The notes under the pieces: model-generated
Databases searched by the model: none
What the model was told of the DNA's origin: nothing
What the model saw: only the letters and a program-made list of their open reading frames with translations
Source: Paragorgia papillata
Taxonomy: Eukaryota; Cnidaria; Anthozoa; Scleralcyonacea; Coralliidae
DNA length: 64,000 nt
Assembly: GCA_035771165.1 (NCBI GenBank)
Contig: JAWNZC010000177.1
Coordinates: 668,501-732,500, forward strand
Direction of reading: 5' to 3'
Shown: in pieces, positions 34,226-45,400 of the stretch
Numbering within the stretch: position 1 is the stretch's first letter
Layout of the letters: every line of letters begins with the position of its first letter
Position numbers and translations under genes: made by a program

Positions 34226-34556
34226 TAGTGCCTATGTCATCCTCAGGGACTTTACATATTTATACTAATTGGAACATTCTGAGAAGATTTGTAACATATC
34301 TTCTCAGGCGAAAATTTCATCTTCATGGATTTTTTTGCCGTTAAAGTTGACGGAAGTGACGTCGAAAGAGGAATTTGTCTATATGAAAACCACTTTACAG
34401 ATTCCTCTTTCGACGTCACTTCCGTCAACTTTAATTTCAAAAACATCCATGAAGATGAAATTTTCGCCTGAGAAGATATATTACAAATCTTCTCAGAATG
34501 TTCCAATTAGTATAAATATGTGAAGTCCCTGAGGATGACATAGGCACTTTAAGGTT
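34226..34556. mobile_element. long foldback element with ends AGTGCCTATGTCATCCTCAG
   Basis: AGTGCCTATGTCATCCTCAG and CTGAGGATGACATAGGCACT are the ends. The element is an almost complete inverted repeat, so both strands carry nearly the same 84-codon frame starting MEHSEKICNISSQAKISSSW. It is related to 21177-21486. Confidence 0.88.
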
Positions 34557-35080
34557 AATCAATGGTCACGAATGTGATAAAGGATTTATCATCGCGATTG
34601 AAGTGTTTTTTAGACAACCTCTGTGATAACGAACTCAGTATCTCAGTTTTCTTAGGCAACCTCGGTAATCTTGACCTAAGTATTCGGCCCTCGGTGAATA
34701 ACTGACGTAGTTACATTGGGTTCGGTAACTAACCTATACTTATTTTTTCATAACTATTACAAATCAATTCATGCGTTGATTTAATATTCTTGATGTAATA
34801 ATCGAACAGAAGTTATTAAATAAATACTGTCATGTAACGAAAGGCTTCAAAAAATACAAACGGACGAAAAAAATATTTGAGTTATTACTAGTAAATGGAC
34901 TTTAATTTTGAAATTGGTATTTATAAATGTTGCATGGTTTTGAACTCAATAAACGTGTAATTATGTAGCAAAAAATATGTTATCCATGTAATAAATAATG
35001 AATTCTCAATAAACGTGAAAGGTTCTGATTTTCACAAATTAAGTTGATTAGGTGTAAAGAATATTTTTTTCAATAATGAT

Positions 35081-35281
35081 ATAGACCACTTTCATAATGG
35101 CCGCCGCTTTAAATATTCTTTTATGTGCATCTAAATTAGCCTTTCTAGCCTCGTTAGGGAGCAAAGATTCTTCTGAATTGCAGACACGCGAACGAGGCCA
35201 GAAAGGCTTATTGAGATGCACACAAAAGCTATGCATACAAAAGAATATTTAAATTGGTCGTCATTACGAAAGAGGTCTATA
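35081..35281. mobile_element. inverted-repeat element with ends ATAGACCACTTTC
   Basis: TATAGACCACTTTCATAATG and CATTACGAAAGAGGTCTATA are the ends. Inner arms include AAATATTCTTTTATGTGCAT versus TGCATACAAAAGAATATTT. No coding content. Confidence 0.78.
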
Positions 35282-35283
35282 CA

Positions 35284-35284
<1 letters not shown>

Positions 35285-35327
<43 letters not shown>
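35285..35327. repeat. run of 43 C
   Basis: An uninterrupted homopolymer of 43 cytosines lies directly between two inverted-repeat elements. It may be real or a sequencing or assembly product. Confidence 0.95.
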
Positions 35328-35328
<1 letters not shown>

Positions 35329-35351
35329 ATGACGCGTTCACTTTGCTATAG

Positions 35352-35525
35352 AGCGTTTTCATCTGACGTCATGGCGGCCATATTGGTGTACCAAAACGCT
35401 CGACCAAAACAATGAAATGGCGGCCATATTGGTGTACGGTATGGGAATTAGCTCTTTCTTATTCAAATATTTTGTATTGTTTCACCACCCCAATGGGGCC
35501 ACCGATCACGTGAGTGAAAACGGTC
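35352..35525. mobile_element. inverted-repeat element with ATAGANCGTTTTCA ends
   Basis: ATAGAGCGTTTTCA on the left and TGAAAACGGTCTAT on the right. The interior has ATGGCGGCCATATTGGTGTA twice and GGGGCCACCGATCACGTGAG. The same element in reverse orientation is inserted at 41934-42096. Confidence 0.82.
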
Positions 35526-35849
35526 TATTGGGATTTTAAATTGCTTATTATCAATTCATTGTTGCTATTGAATTAATTAAATCGCCGTCCGTGGCTCTAA
35601 AAGACGTACAAATGCCGGGGTATTAAACTGGGTCTTTACTGCCGATGGGGTATTACTACCGATTGCACCACAACCTCTATTGCGCCATCGTTGAGCAAAA
35701 AAGTACTTACATGAATATTCTAAGAGCAAATAAAATCGTTAGCATTTTTCTCGTGGTAAGATTTTGCTACCACAGACTCTTGAAATTTAAAAAATTTAAA
35801 CTTTGAAAATATAAAAATATATAAAACTATTTGAGAGGACAAGCCGGTA

Positions 35850-35945
35850 GCCTGCACGCAGGAAATTAGAGAGCCTGCATGTAGGCTAATAACCTGCGAT
35901 CAGGCCAGTTGTAACTGGCCTGATCGCAGGTTAGTAGGCTAATGA
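35850..35945. repeat. hairpin AACCTGCGATCAGGCC
   Basis: AACCTGCGATCAGGCCAGTT is followed at once by AACTGGCCTGATCGCAGGTT, a near-perfect palindrome, with flanking GCCTGCACGCAGG and GCCTGCATGTAGGC words. CTAACCTGCGATCAGG also occurs once at about 828. Confidence 0.8.
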
Positions 35946-35987
35946 AAAGGCAACTGGGGCCTGCAAACAAATTCACTTGCAACAAAT

Positions 35988-36225
35988 TCATGAACCATGG
36001 GGGAAAAAACTCCCAAGTTGCAGCAAGGGTGTTACACGTTCAGCAACTTGCGAACTTTGTTGCAAGTTGCAGCAAAAAGTAGAAGCCATCCAACTTTCCT
36101 TGCAACTTGCAACACGGCAAAAATAACAAAATCGCAAGTTGCTACACGATGCGATTTTTTTTGCAACCTGCAACATTCAGGCTATTTGTTGCAACGTTGC
36201 AAGAAAAATCGCATCGTGTATTATT
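35988..36225. repeat. repeat with TTGCAACTTGCAACA, second copy
   Basis: Shares TTGCAAGTTGCAGCAAAAAG, CCTTGCAACTTGCAACACGG and AGAAAAATCGCATCGTGTA with 16360-16545, partly in inverted order. Dispersed repeat of unknown class. Confidence 0.75.
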
Positions 36226-36370
36226 ACAGTAGCTCAACTTCCCTTACGTAAGTAAATGACGCACTGTAGATAATTATTTCCCATGTAAAGGAAAGTCTTT
36301 TCTATATATGGAAATTAAAGAGGCGGAAATGAAAGGACTGGGGGTGAGACCACCATTCGTGCTGAACTGA

Positions 36371-36579
36371 CAGTAGCCTGGTACCCTGGCCCAATCAAAG
36401 AATATCGGCCAGGTAACCACTAAAGGCTTCTGCTTTCCTATTGGTTGAAATTTCGCGCGTTTTTAGTGGCTATGAGTAAAACTGCAATCGTCATAAGTGG
36501 ATTTAGCCCTGATGACGCGAGAATGAGATTAGTGGTTACCTGGCCCATATTCTTTGATTGGGCCAAGGTACCTCTACTG
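36371..36579. mobile_element. MITE with ends CAGTAG..GGTACC upstream of Ro60 copy A
   Basis: The arms TGGCCCAATCAAAGAATAT and ATATTCTTTGATTGGGCCA, then GGCCAGGTAACCACTAA and TTAGTGGTTACCTGGCC, are inverted. The centre reads AGTAAAACTGCAATCGTCAT. An interrupted relative lies at 41826-42205, upstream of Ro60 copy B. Confidence 0.85.
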
Positions 36580-36962
36580 CATGCATGTAACTGTAAATAA
36601 TTTCTGAAAAACCCTTTTAGGGAGAATTTATTAAATATCTATCTATCTATCTATCTACCAGGCTAAACTGACAGGTGAATTTTTAGCAGGTTACAGGCGA
36701 AAAAGCTCTCGGCATTTAGCCCCACTGTAACTTGATTTTAATTTGATAGTTCTTTCTGATGGTAGGATTTTTGCTAGCTGGACAAATACATTGTGTTGAT
36801 TATTTTATTTCTGCTTTATTGCATTTTTTTTAAGTGGTCGAGCGGATATAAAAGCAAGCGTTGTGAAAACAGAAGTCGTGCGGAGATCGAGCAGGTGGGA
36901 GAATCGCAATATAATAATTTAGGGGATATCCCTTTGGACGCTTTTGTTTCAAGCGCTTCAAC

Positions 36963-39900
36963 ATGGCGCAAAACCAGCCTGACTCGGCTCAAACACAACG
37001 AGTTGCCACAGAAAGTGATGCAGAAATAGATGAAGTTCCACAAAGCCAACCTTTGCGAGAAGATCAAGTGCAGAACAGCGCAGGTGGTTATGGATGGAAA
37101 GTAGACGATTTCAAACGATTTCATCGCTTCCTTGTCCTTGGCAGTGAACTACCGACCTACTACATCGGTGAGAAACAACTCGGTATAGAGAATGCCGAGG
37201 CACTTTCTCGTCTGCTTGTAGCAGGCCGTGGTGTAGTGGTTGTTGAAGAAATTGTGAAGTTTAGTGTGGAAGGAAGAACAGCCAAACAAGGTCCTATTAT
37301 CTTCTCGCTCGCTATGTGCGCTCGATTGGGAAATTTGGAGACGAAGCAAAAAGCCTACGAGGTTTTGTCACAAGTCTGTCGAATCCCTACGCATCTGTTT
37401 TTGTTCGTGAATATAAGTAAAAAACTTAGCGAACCAGGAAATGGTTGGGGCAGAGCTCAACGAAAAGCTATCCAGAAATGGTACACGAGTAAAGCTCCAA
37501 TGAAGCTGGCCATGGATGTTACGAAATATCAAAAACGTGAAGGATGGTCTCATGTTGATGTGGCACGACTAGCACACATCAAACCCGAACAAGAAGGCAT
37601 TCAGTGTGTTTTAAAATACGTTGTCAAAGGTCTCGAGGAAATGTTAAAAGCTTTCCCACTAAACGCTAACAGCAGTGAAGAAATGAAACGTTTGGTGAAT
37701 TTCCTGAAAGCTGTTGAAGAAATGAAAGGTTTGACTCTGGAGAATGAAGATAAAGTTGTGGAATTAATTGAAAAGTATCAATTAGTACGAGAACATATTC
37801 CAACAGTATGTCTCAGTTCGAAAAAGGTAATAAATGGTATTTTATAATTACTAAGAGCAACCCCGAATAGAAGATCTAAAGTTTAAACAGATAAATCTAT
37901 AGGTACTTGAATTACTTATGCTATTTCTTTGTCAAAAATGAAAGGAACCCTGCTTTTCCCGACAAAAAAATACATAATTTGCTATTCTGCTCGAAATTCT
38001 GCTTGGCACAACACATTCCTTTCTCACACGCAATCAAAACTGGGGGGTGCATCCCTCCACAGAAAGATTAACGAGATTTTTGGAATTTTCTGAACTTCTG
38101 GAATAATTTTAAGATCTTTTTGATAAGATTTTGAGATTTTTTTAGCTAAGATTTTTTTCAACTTTTTTTGTGATTTTTTGGTTTTTTTTGTACCATCTGG
38201 ACCAATAAGGGATAGTCCTTACTGGACTTCTAGGAAGAACAGTTTAGATGTAACCAGGGTTCAGCCTAGGTAGCAGCCGGCTATAGCTTATTAACGTCTT
38301 ACAACACAGCGTGATGTTGTATATACATAGCTTTAATAACATGTTATAACGTAGCGTAACGTCTTAAAACGTAGTGTAACTTCCAGTGTAGTGTAACGTC
38401 TCACAGCCTAGCGCGACGTCTACAGTAAATGAGTTGAATACGAGCTTATTAACTAAAACAATTCCTGGGTGGGCCTCTCATGTACTCACATAGCAGGCAA
38501 ATAGCCTGTATATCAAAATAGCCGGTACCATAAATGTACATATGCAAGACAGCCTACAAAAATATCTAAATCCAAAATATTTATTTTGAACCCTGGTAAC
38601 TGATAGGGTTTTCCAGTTATTCCAGTATAAATAAAGTTAGGTTACAGGCCTGGGTGCTACATGTAAGTTTTCAGAAGTGTCATATTGTAATCCTTATAAA
38701 TAAAATTAGTTTTTGTTTAACAAAATATTGCATAGTAGGTATTTTTGGAAATATGGTTATTTGTAGTGTAACTTTACACTGTCAATTGCTCTTTCAAGGT
38801 CTGGAACTCACTCTTAACGAAAATGCCCATGACAGCAATGATCCGTAACCTGGGAAAAATGACGTCCATTGAACTTCTGGGTGCAAACACCGAGCAAGCA
38901 AACATGATTTGTGAAAAGTTAAGAGACGAAGATGTTCTGAAGAAAGCTCGTATTCATCCATTCAATGTGATGTTGGCATTAAAGCAATATGAAGCTGGCC
39001 ATGGTGATAAGGGGAAACTGAAATGGGAGCCAAATGCAGATATTTCTAAAGCTCTGGAAGATGCTTTTTATTTGTCTTTTAAGGTTTGTTTCAAGTTCAA
39101 AATATATATTTTAGCGAATCCAGTGTTAGTAATAGTGAACAAACAAATACATAGGTACTAATAATACCAGTAAATAAATTAACAACAATAAAGTAGTCCA
39201 CCAGTCTATATTATAACCTCAACTTTGACACCTGGCTTGAATATAAAACACATATATTTACAAGTACCAGTGTTGTTTTATTTATTAACAAATGGAAAAT
39301 TGCTTGGCAGTGTCTCACCTATTTGTGATAGAAACACAAATGACATTTCAACCAGAAAAAATGCCTAGTGAAAACACGAGGTGAAGCCAAGTTGAAATTG
39401 TGTGATTTGTGTTTCTACAGAGACACAAAAATCATTTCCTATTTGTTTTATAAAATAACTAACCGTTTTACAACATAAAAAACCAAGGAGAAACCACCAA
39501 AGACTCAGCTGACGAACAATGGTGTAATCAAGTAAATACACCAGTGATTACAGAGCATGCATTGTACAATGTAATTAAAAATGAAAACGATGTCAAGTGT
39601 GTGTCTGTACTCTGAGTGAAAATGGCTCTTGCCCAATCAGAGCTTGTGTAGCACACCTGTTATTTTATAAAGCATTTTCAAGCATGACTTGACTTAATTT
39701 TTCATCCTTTGATTATACCACTTCAGAGGTTCTCACTTGATGAGTAAAATTGTGTGGTGTTAGACGGTATATACTTAATGGGGGGCTGGTTTTGATTAGT
39801 CTATAATTTGTTTAACTTATAGAATGTTGAACCTACTGGCAAAAGATTCATGTTGGCACTTGATGTGAGTGGTTCGATGGGTGGAGGAGGCTGCAATGGT

Positions 39901-40799
39901 GCACCTGGCATTACTCCAGCTGTTGCTACTGCTGCTATGGCAATGGTGGCAGCTCGAACTGAACCATACCATAAATTTGTTGGGTTCTCCAATGAGATTG
40001 TTCCTGTGCGAATTAATAAAGATATGAGATTGGATGATGTGATCCGATATGTTGAAGAGGTAAATTGTTATACACACATTGTTGCCAAGGCTTGCTGAGC
40101 TTTGATGACTAGTAAAATAGTCTGGCACTTAGACAGAGTAAGATTAGAGTGAGGGGGATGTTACTTTTTGGCTGGCTGATCAAGCAGGAATAGATGAATA
40201 ACATCTTAACCCAATTGCTTGCTAGGATGGCTGAGGGTTCTCTCTTTGATGAGTAAAATACTGTAGGAAGTGCTGCTACTGTGTAAATAGCTGGGAAAAG
40301 CCTGTGGATTACTCATACTTAAACAGCACATCCAAAATTACTAGTACCTGGGGCAACCTGTTGGGCACCTGCAATTTTCTGATGTACATCTTTTGGCAGG
40401 CAACTATTTGTCTTGATTTACCCACCCATTAAGGGCAACTTGTTTTTTGAAACATTTTGTTGGGTCATAATGTTAAGCTTTTTTTCTTTGACACAGATCC
40501 CCATGGGTGCCACAGACTGTGCTATGCCAATGATTCATGCTGCTAAGAAGAAAATGGAAATAGATGTGTTTGTTGTGTACACCGATTGTGAAACTTGGGC
40601 AGGTCCAGTGCACCCAAGCAAAGCTCTCCAGCAATATCGAACACAATCTGGTATCCACGATGCAAAGCTTATTGTTGTGGCAATGACTTCAAATGGTTTT
40701 ACCATTGCAGACCCTGAAGATCCAGGGATGTTTGATATGGCAGGATTTGACTCCGCTGCTCCGCAAGTCATGAAAGAATTTATTAATGGCACAATTTAG
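36963..40799 (+). CDS. RO60: Ro60 / TROVE-domain RNA-binding protein, copy A, 4 exons
   Basis: Ro60 is a ring-shaped HEAT-repeat protein that binds Y RNAs and the 3' ends of misfolded small RNAs. Exons are 36963-37826, 38799-39083, 39823-40059 and 40497-40799, with all introns in phase 0, giving 562 residues. The TROVE domain shows [65 protein letters not shown] and [10 protein letters not shown], all close to vertebrate Ro60. The C-terminal von Willebrand A-like domain starts [10 protein letters not shown]. Its metal site looks complete: DxSxS at 397-401, Thr468 in GATDC and Asp492 in VYTDCE. It ends [20 protein letters not shown] then a short tail. Start chosen at the first ATG of the frame (MAQNQPDSAQ). 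A near-identical gene follows in the same direction. Confidence 0.95.
38254..38596. mobile_element. inverted-end element CCAGGGTTC in Ro60-A intron 1
   Basis: Ends CCAGGGTTC and GAACCCTGG. The interior has repeated AACGTAGTGTAAC words, then CAATTCCTGGGTGGGCCTCT and AATATTTATTTTGAACCCTG. A near copy is at 44940-45390 in intron 3 of copy B. Confidence 0.8.
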
Positions 40800-41825
40800 A
40801 CATTCAGCACTGATTTTAATCACTTGTCACCATCTTCATTATGAACTACACTGTGTTTGCAATTAGTCATGATTTTAATTCAATATTTTAAATCAGTATA
40901 GTCTGCACAGCAGGCAAACAGCATGTTAGTCCATCAATTTAATTTTTATAACTGGCCTAATATATATTTTAAATTTTACCGTCGTGGCAATAGAAGCGTT
41001 CCTAAAATATTTTTGCAATTCATTTGCTATTGTTTGACCAATTCATTTGATAAAAATTATTGCTAACTTCCTGTTTTGAATTTGATTGGTTTCTGGTTTT
41101 TAAACAACCAATAAGAAACAGGATTATTTGCCAAACACCAATCAAATTCAAAACAGAATTCAAAACGGGAAGTTGTCAACGAATCTTATCAAATGAATTG
41201 TTCAACTTGAGCAATGTACTGCAACAATATTTTAGGAACACTTCTATTGTCACGACAGTAATATGACTTTTTAATAAGTGATATACAAAGCAAAAGCTTG
41301 TATATCTGATGATCTGATACATGTATTATCAGTTGATATTAATACATATACTACATATATTCGTATAATTCTATATGAATATGATACTGTAAATAATATA
41401 CATTAATTTAATAAATACATGTATTGGATAACTGTCTTTATTGTTCTGGTTTATCAACAAATAATTATTTACTAAAAATAAACCTAGATAATTTTACTCA
41501 CTTCCACTCTGCATTTATTTAATTCAATTCCTTAGTCTGCAGCAGGGTCTGCTGGTTTCAAAAGTTCAGCGGTACACCCAGAGGCCCCCCCCCCCCACTT
41601 TCAGAGGGGATACCCCCCACATTATGTGGTTAGATCCTTTCTTCTATAATTCTAATTTTGGGGAGCAGCACTTCCTATGTATAGTATTTTACATATAAAA
41701 GGAAAACCCTCGGATATATCCCCAGCATTCCTGCTATTAAATTAATGAGCCAGTCAGACAGTAATGGGAATATAATTCAAGTGGTCCCCCCAAACCAGAG
41801 CCTCCCACCCCCCTGGCCCCCAACC

Positions 41826-42205
41826 TACCCTTGAATGCGTGAAAGTTTCAACCAATAGGAAAGCAGAAATCTTTAGTGGTTACCTGGCTAGGTCCAGAGT
41901 AGCCAGTAACACTAAAAACTTCTGCTTTCCTATGGATCGTTTTCACTCACGTGATCGGTGGCCCCATGGGGGTGGTGAAACAATACGAAATATTTGAATA
42001 AGAAAGAGCTAATTCCCATACCGTACACCAATATGGCCGCCATTTCATTGTTTTGGTACACAAATATGGCCGCCGTGACGTCAGGTGAAAACGATCTATT
42101 GGTTAAAATTTTTGCAGGTTTTTATTGGCTATGAGTAAAACTGCAATCGTCATAAGTGGATTTAGCCCTGATGACGCGAGAATGAGATTGGTGGTTAGGG
42201 TACCA
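41826..42205. mobile_element. rearranged MITE upstream of Ro60 copy B, split by a younger insertion
   Basis: ACTTCTGCTTTCCTAT before and TATTGGTTAAAATTTTTGCA after, then AGTAAAACTGCAATCGTCAT and GATGACGCGAGAATGAGATT, match the element at 36371-36579. The match is broken at CTTTCCTATTGG by 41934-42096. The left half is rearranged, carrying AATAGGAAAGCAGAA and GTGGTTACCTGG in inverted order. Confidence 0.8.
41934..42096. mobile_element. nested inverted-repeat element (same family as 35352-35525)
   Basis: GGATCGTTTTCAC begins it and GTGAAAACGATC ends it, with TAT on both sides (41931-41933 and 42097-42099). The uninterrupted target reads TTTCCTATTGGTT at about 36440. The interior is the reverse complement of 35352-35525. 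Confidence 0.85.
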
Positions 42206-42460
42206 TACACCATGACTTTTTCAGAGTACTCCCCCTGGTGTAAAGTCTGTAGTGCGTACTGACCGGGGGTACTGAATTCTGCAAAAGAAGATGGGAAGGG
42301 CATGGGACTAGTAACGAAAGCTGATGATTGCACCACCATTGTTGTTCAACGTCGTTTTGTGTTTTTGGGGAAGTCCCGATTAAAACCATCAATTTTGATC
42401 GGCAAAGAAAGTTTAAATAATATATCTTGATCCAAAAGTGCTACTGAAGAATAAAGAAGA

Positions 42461-45400
42461 ATGGAGGTTGACGAAATAGTTCCCCAAAGCCAACCTTTGC
42501 GAGAAGATCAAGTGCAGAACAGCGCAGGTGGTTATGGATGGGAAGTGGACGATTTCAAACGATTTCATCGCTTCCTTGTTCTTGGCAGTGAACTGCCGAC
42601 CTACTACATCGGAGAGAAACAGCTTAGCATAGAAAATGTACAAGTACTTTCCCGTTTGCTTGCAGCAGGCCATGGTGTAGAGGTTGTTGAAGAAATTGTG
42701 AAGTTTAGTGTGGAAGGCAGAACAGCCAAACAAGGTCCTATTATCTTCTCGCTCGCTGTGTGCGCTCGATCGGGAAATTTGGAAACGAAACAAAAAGCCT
42801 ACGAGGTTTTGTCAAAAGTCTGTCGAATCCCCACCCATCTGTTTATGTTCGTGGATATGTGTGAGAAGTTAAGCGCTCCTAAAACTGGTTGGGGAAGAGC
42901 TCACAGAAAGGCAATCCAAAAATGGTACACCAGCAAGAAACCGATGCAGTTGGCCAAGCTGATCACTAAATACCAAAAGCGGGAAGGCTGGTCTCATGTC
43001 GACCTAGCAAGATTAATGCATTTGAAACCTGAAGGAAAAGAGCTCCCAGATGAACTGCCTTGTATTATGAAATACATTGCTATGGGATGGGAGAATACAA
43101 AGGGGTATTATTTCACACCTGATCCAGCCAATAATGAAAAGCGTTGTGTTAGTCAAGGTACTAACCATGTTCTGGAATTCTTGAAAGCCGTGGAAGAGGT
43201 GAAGACAATGACTGTGGAAAATGAAACAACAGTTGTGCAGCTGATTGGGCAATATGAGCTGGTTAGAGAACATATCCCAACTGTTTGTCTGAATTCAGTT
43301 GAGGTAAGGGGAAGAGAAGGGGGGAGGAGGGAAGGGAAAGAGAAGGGAACAAGAGGGAAGGGAAGACAAGATAAGGGGAAGAGATGAGACGAGAAGGGAA
43401 AAGAACAGAAGGGAAGGGGAGAGAAGAGAAGGGAAGAGGAGGGAAGGGAAGGGAAGAGAAGAAGAGGGAAGAGAAAGAGAGGGGGAAGGAGGAAGGGAAG
43501 ATAAGGGAAGAGATGAGAAGGGAAAGGAAGGGGACAGGAGGGAAGGGAAGTGAAGAGATAAAAAGGGAGGAGGAGGGAAGTGAAAGGAAGGGAAGTGAAG
43601 AGATGAGACATAGTTTAAATTAAGAATTGGTATCTTACATTGTATGGTTTGATTTCTTAAGGTCTGGAAGGCACTTTTGACTAAAATGCCCTTGACAGCC
43701 ATGATCCGTAACTTGGGGAAGATGACATCTGTTGGTCTGCTGAATATCAACGATCAAGCTTGCACAGTTTGCAATAAGCTAAAAGATGAAGAAGCATTGA
43801 AGAAAGCCCGTATTCATCCATTTAATGTCTTGGTGACATTAAAGCAGTACCAAGCTGGTCATGGTGATAAAGGAAAATTGAGATGGGAGCCAAATGAAAG
43901 TATTATCAGAGCTCTGGAAGAAGCTTTTTATGCATCGTTTAAGGTGATACAACCTTTCCTTTCTTGAAAAACTAGAGTGCTGTATAAGCAGAGTTTTAGA
44001 AGGTTTATATATTCCAAAGGGCAATGTAGATAAAAATAGCCAATCAAATGTTGGGGGGAACAAAAACTGATAATGCAAAAAAGTTTCATACACAAGTTTA
44101 AAAAGAGGCAGTACAAAATGTTGTTGGCAAATCAATGATTTTTTGAACATCTATAACCAATCAAAACATGCTTTCAAGTTGTTTTGATTTAATATCCATT
44201 CAGAGGCTCATATACTGTAGTTTGTACTATCCTTCACAATCAAATTTGTTTGGCATTAGCAGAGGGAAAATGTGCATTGTTCCCAGAGGAACAATTCCAT
44301 TGGAAAGGAGTTGTGAAGTACTTCATAATATTCCACAAATCACACAAGATTCTCACAAGACAAACATTGATATTTTTTAGAATGTAACACCAACTCAATT
44401 GAGATATTTATTGGCTCTTGATGTCAGTGGATCAATGACGTGGGTTGGTTGCAATGGCACTCCTTCAATCACACCTGCAGTGGCCTCGGCTGCAATGTCA
44501 ATGGTGACAGCAAGAACCGAGGACTCTCACAAATTTGTGGCATTTTCTAACCAAATTGTTGAGTTGCAAATAAACAGAAGCATGAGACTAGAAGATGTGC
44601 TTGAGCGTTTGGAAAAGGTAAACTGTAACTCTCTATACTGTGTACAGTATGGTAAACATGTAATCATCCCCCCCCCCCCCAAAAAAAAAAACCAACCCCA
44701 AAAAAACCCCAAACAAACCCAACTTTCTGAATATAATCCCCGCTGATGTTAAACAAAAAATTCCTTTTGAAAACAAATCCCTGAAAACACAAGCCAATGG
44801 ACTACTGGTAATTAACAATTAGATTATGAGCATGAAATTTTCCAGAAGTGAATAAGTAGAATCATGTGATGTTTGGCAGTGTAAAAAGTCCTGAAAGGGT
44901 TAATGAACAGCGTGTATAACCCATTCCTGTCTGAGATGGCAGGGTTCAAAATAGCTCACTCTAGCCGGCTAGTGTATACATTTTATAATGTAGTGTAACA
45001 TCTTACAACGTGGTGTAATGTTATACTGTAGAACGTAGAAAATGTTTCACAACAAAGTGTGACGTTTTATAACGTAGCGTAATGTAACGTCGTTAAACAT
45101 AGCTTATTAATGTCTTACAACACAGCGTGATGTTGTTTTAACTTCTTAAAACGTAGTGTAACTTCCAATGTAGTGTAACGTCTCACAGCCTAGCGCGACG
45201 TCTACAGTATTAAAATGAGATTCTTTTTTTAATACGAGCTTATTAACTAAAACAATTCCTGGGTGGGCCTCTGATGGACTCGCATAGCAGGCAAATAGCC
45301 TGTATATCAAAATAGCCAGTACCACAAATGTACATATGCAAGACAGCCTACAAAAATATCTAAATCCAAAATATTTATTTTGAACCCTGGGCCATGATGG

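Larger units (their letters stand above)
32869..36962. other. intergenic region between ABL and the first Ro60 gene, transposon remnants only
   Basis: About 4.1 kb with no recognisable exon on either strand. It contains inverted-repeat elements at 32981-33405, 34134-34214, 34226-34556, 35081-35281, 35352-35525, 35850-35945 and 36371-36579, a poly-C run and the TTGCAACTTGCAA repeat. I looked for an ABL actin-binding domain here and saw no candidate frame. Confidence 0.6.
40800..42460. other. spacer between the two Ro60 genes
   Basis: No exon is recognised. A hairpin near 40985-41270 pairs AATAGAAGCGTTCCTAAAAT with ATTTTAGGAACACTTCTATT. A possible AATAAA signal of copy A lies near 41410. GC-rich repeat pieces lie near 41585-41830, followed by the interrupted MITE at 41826-42205. 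Confidence 0.6.

Noticed and set aside
34252..34523. Matching 84-codon frames on both strands
   Set aside because: Caused by the palindromic foldback element, with no codon or domain signal.
43153..43750. Long [15 protein letters not shown] minus-strand frames
   Set aside because: They are the complement of the purine tract in Ro60-B intron 1.
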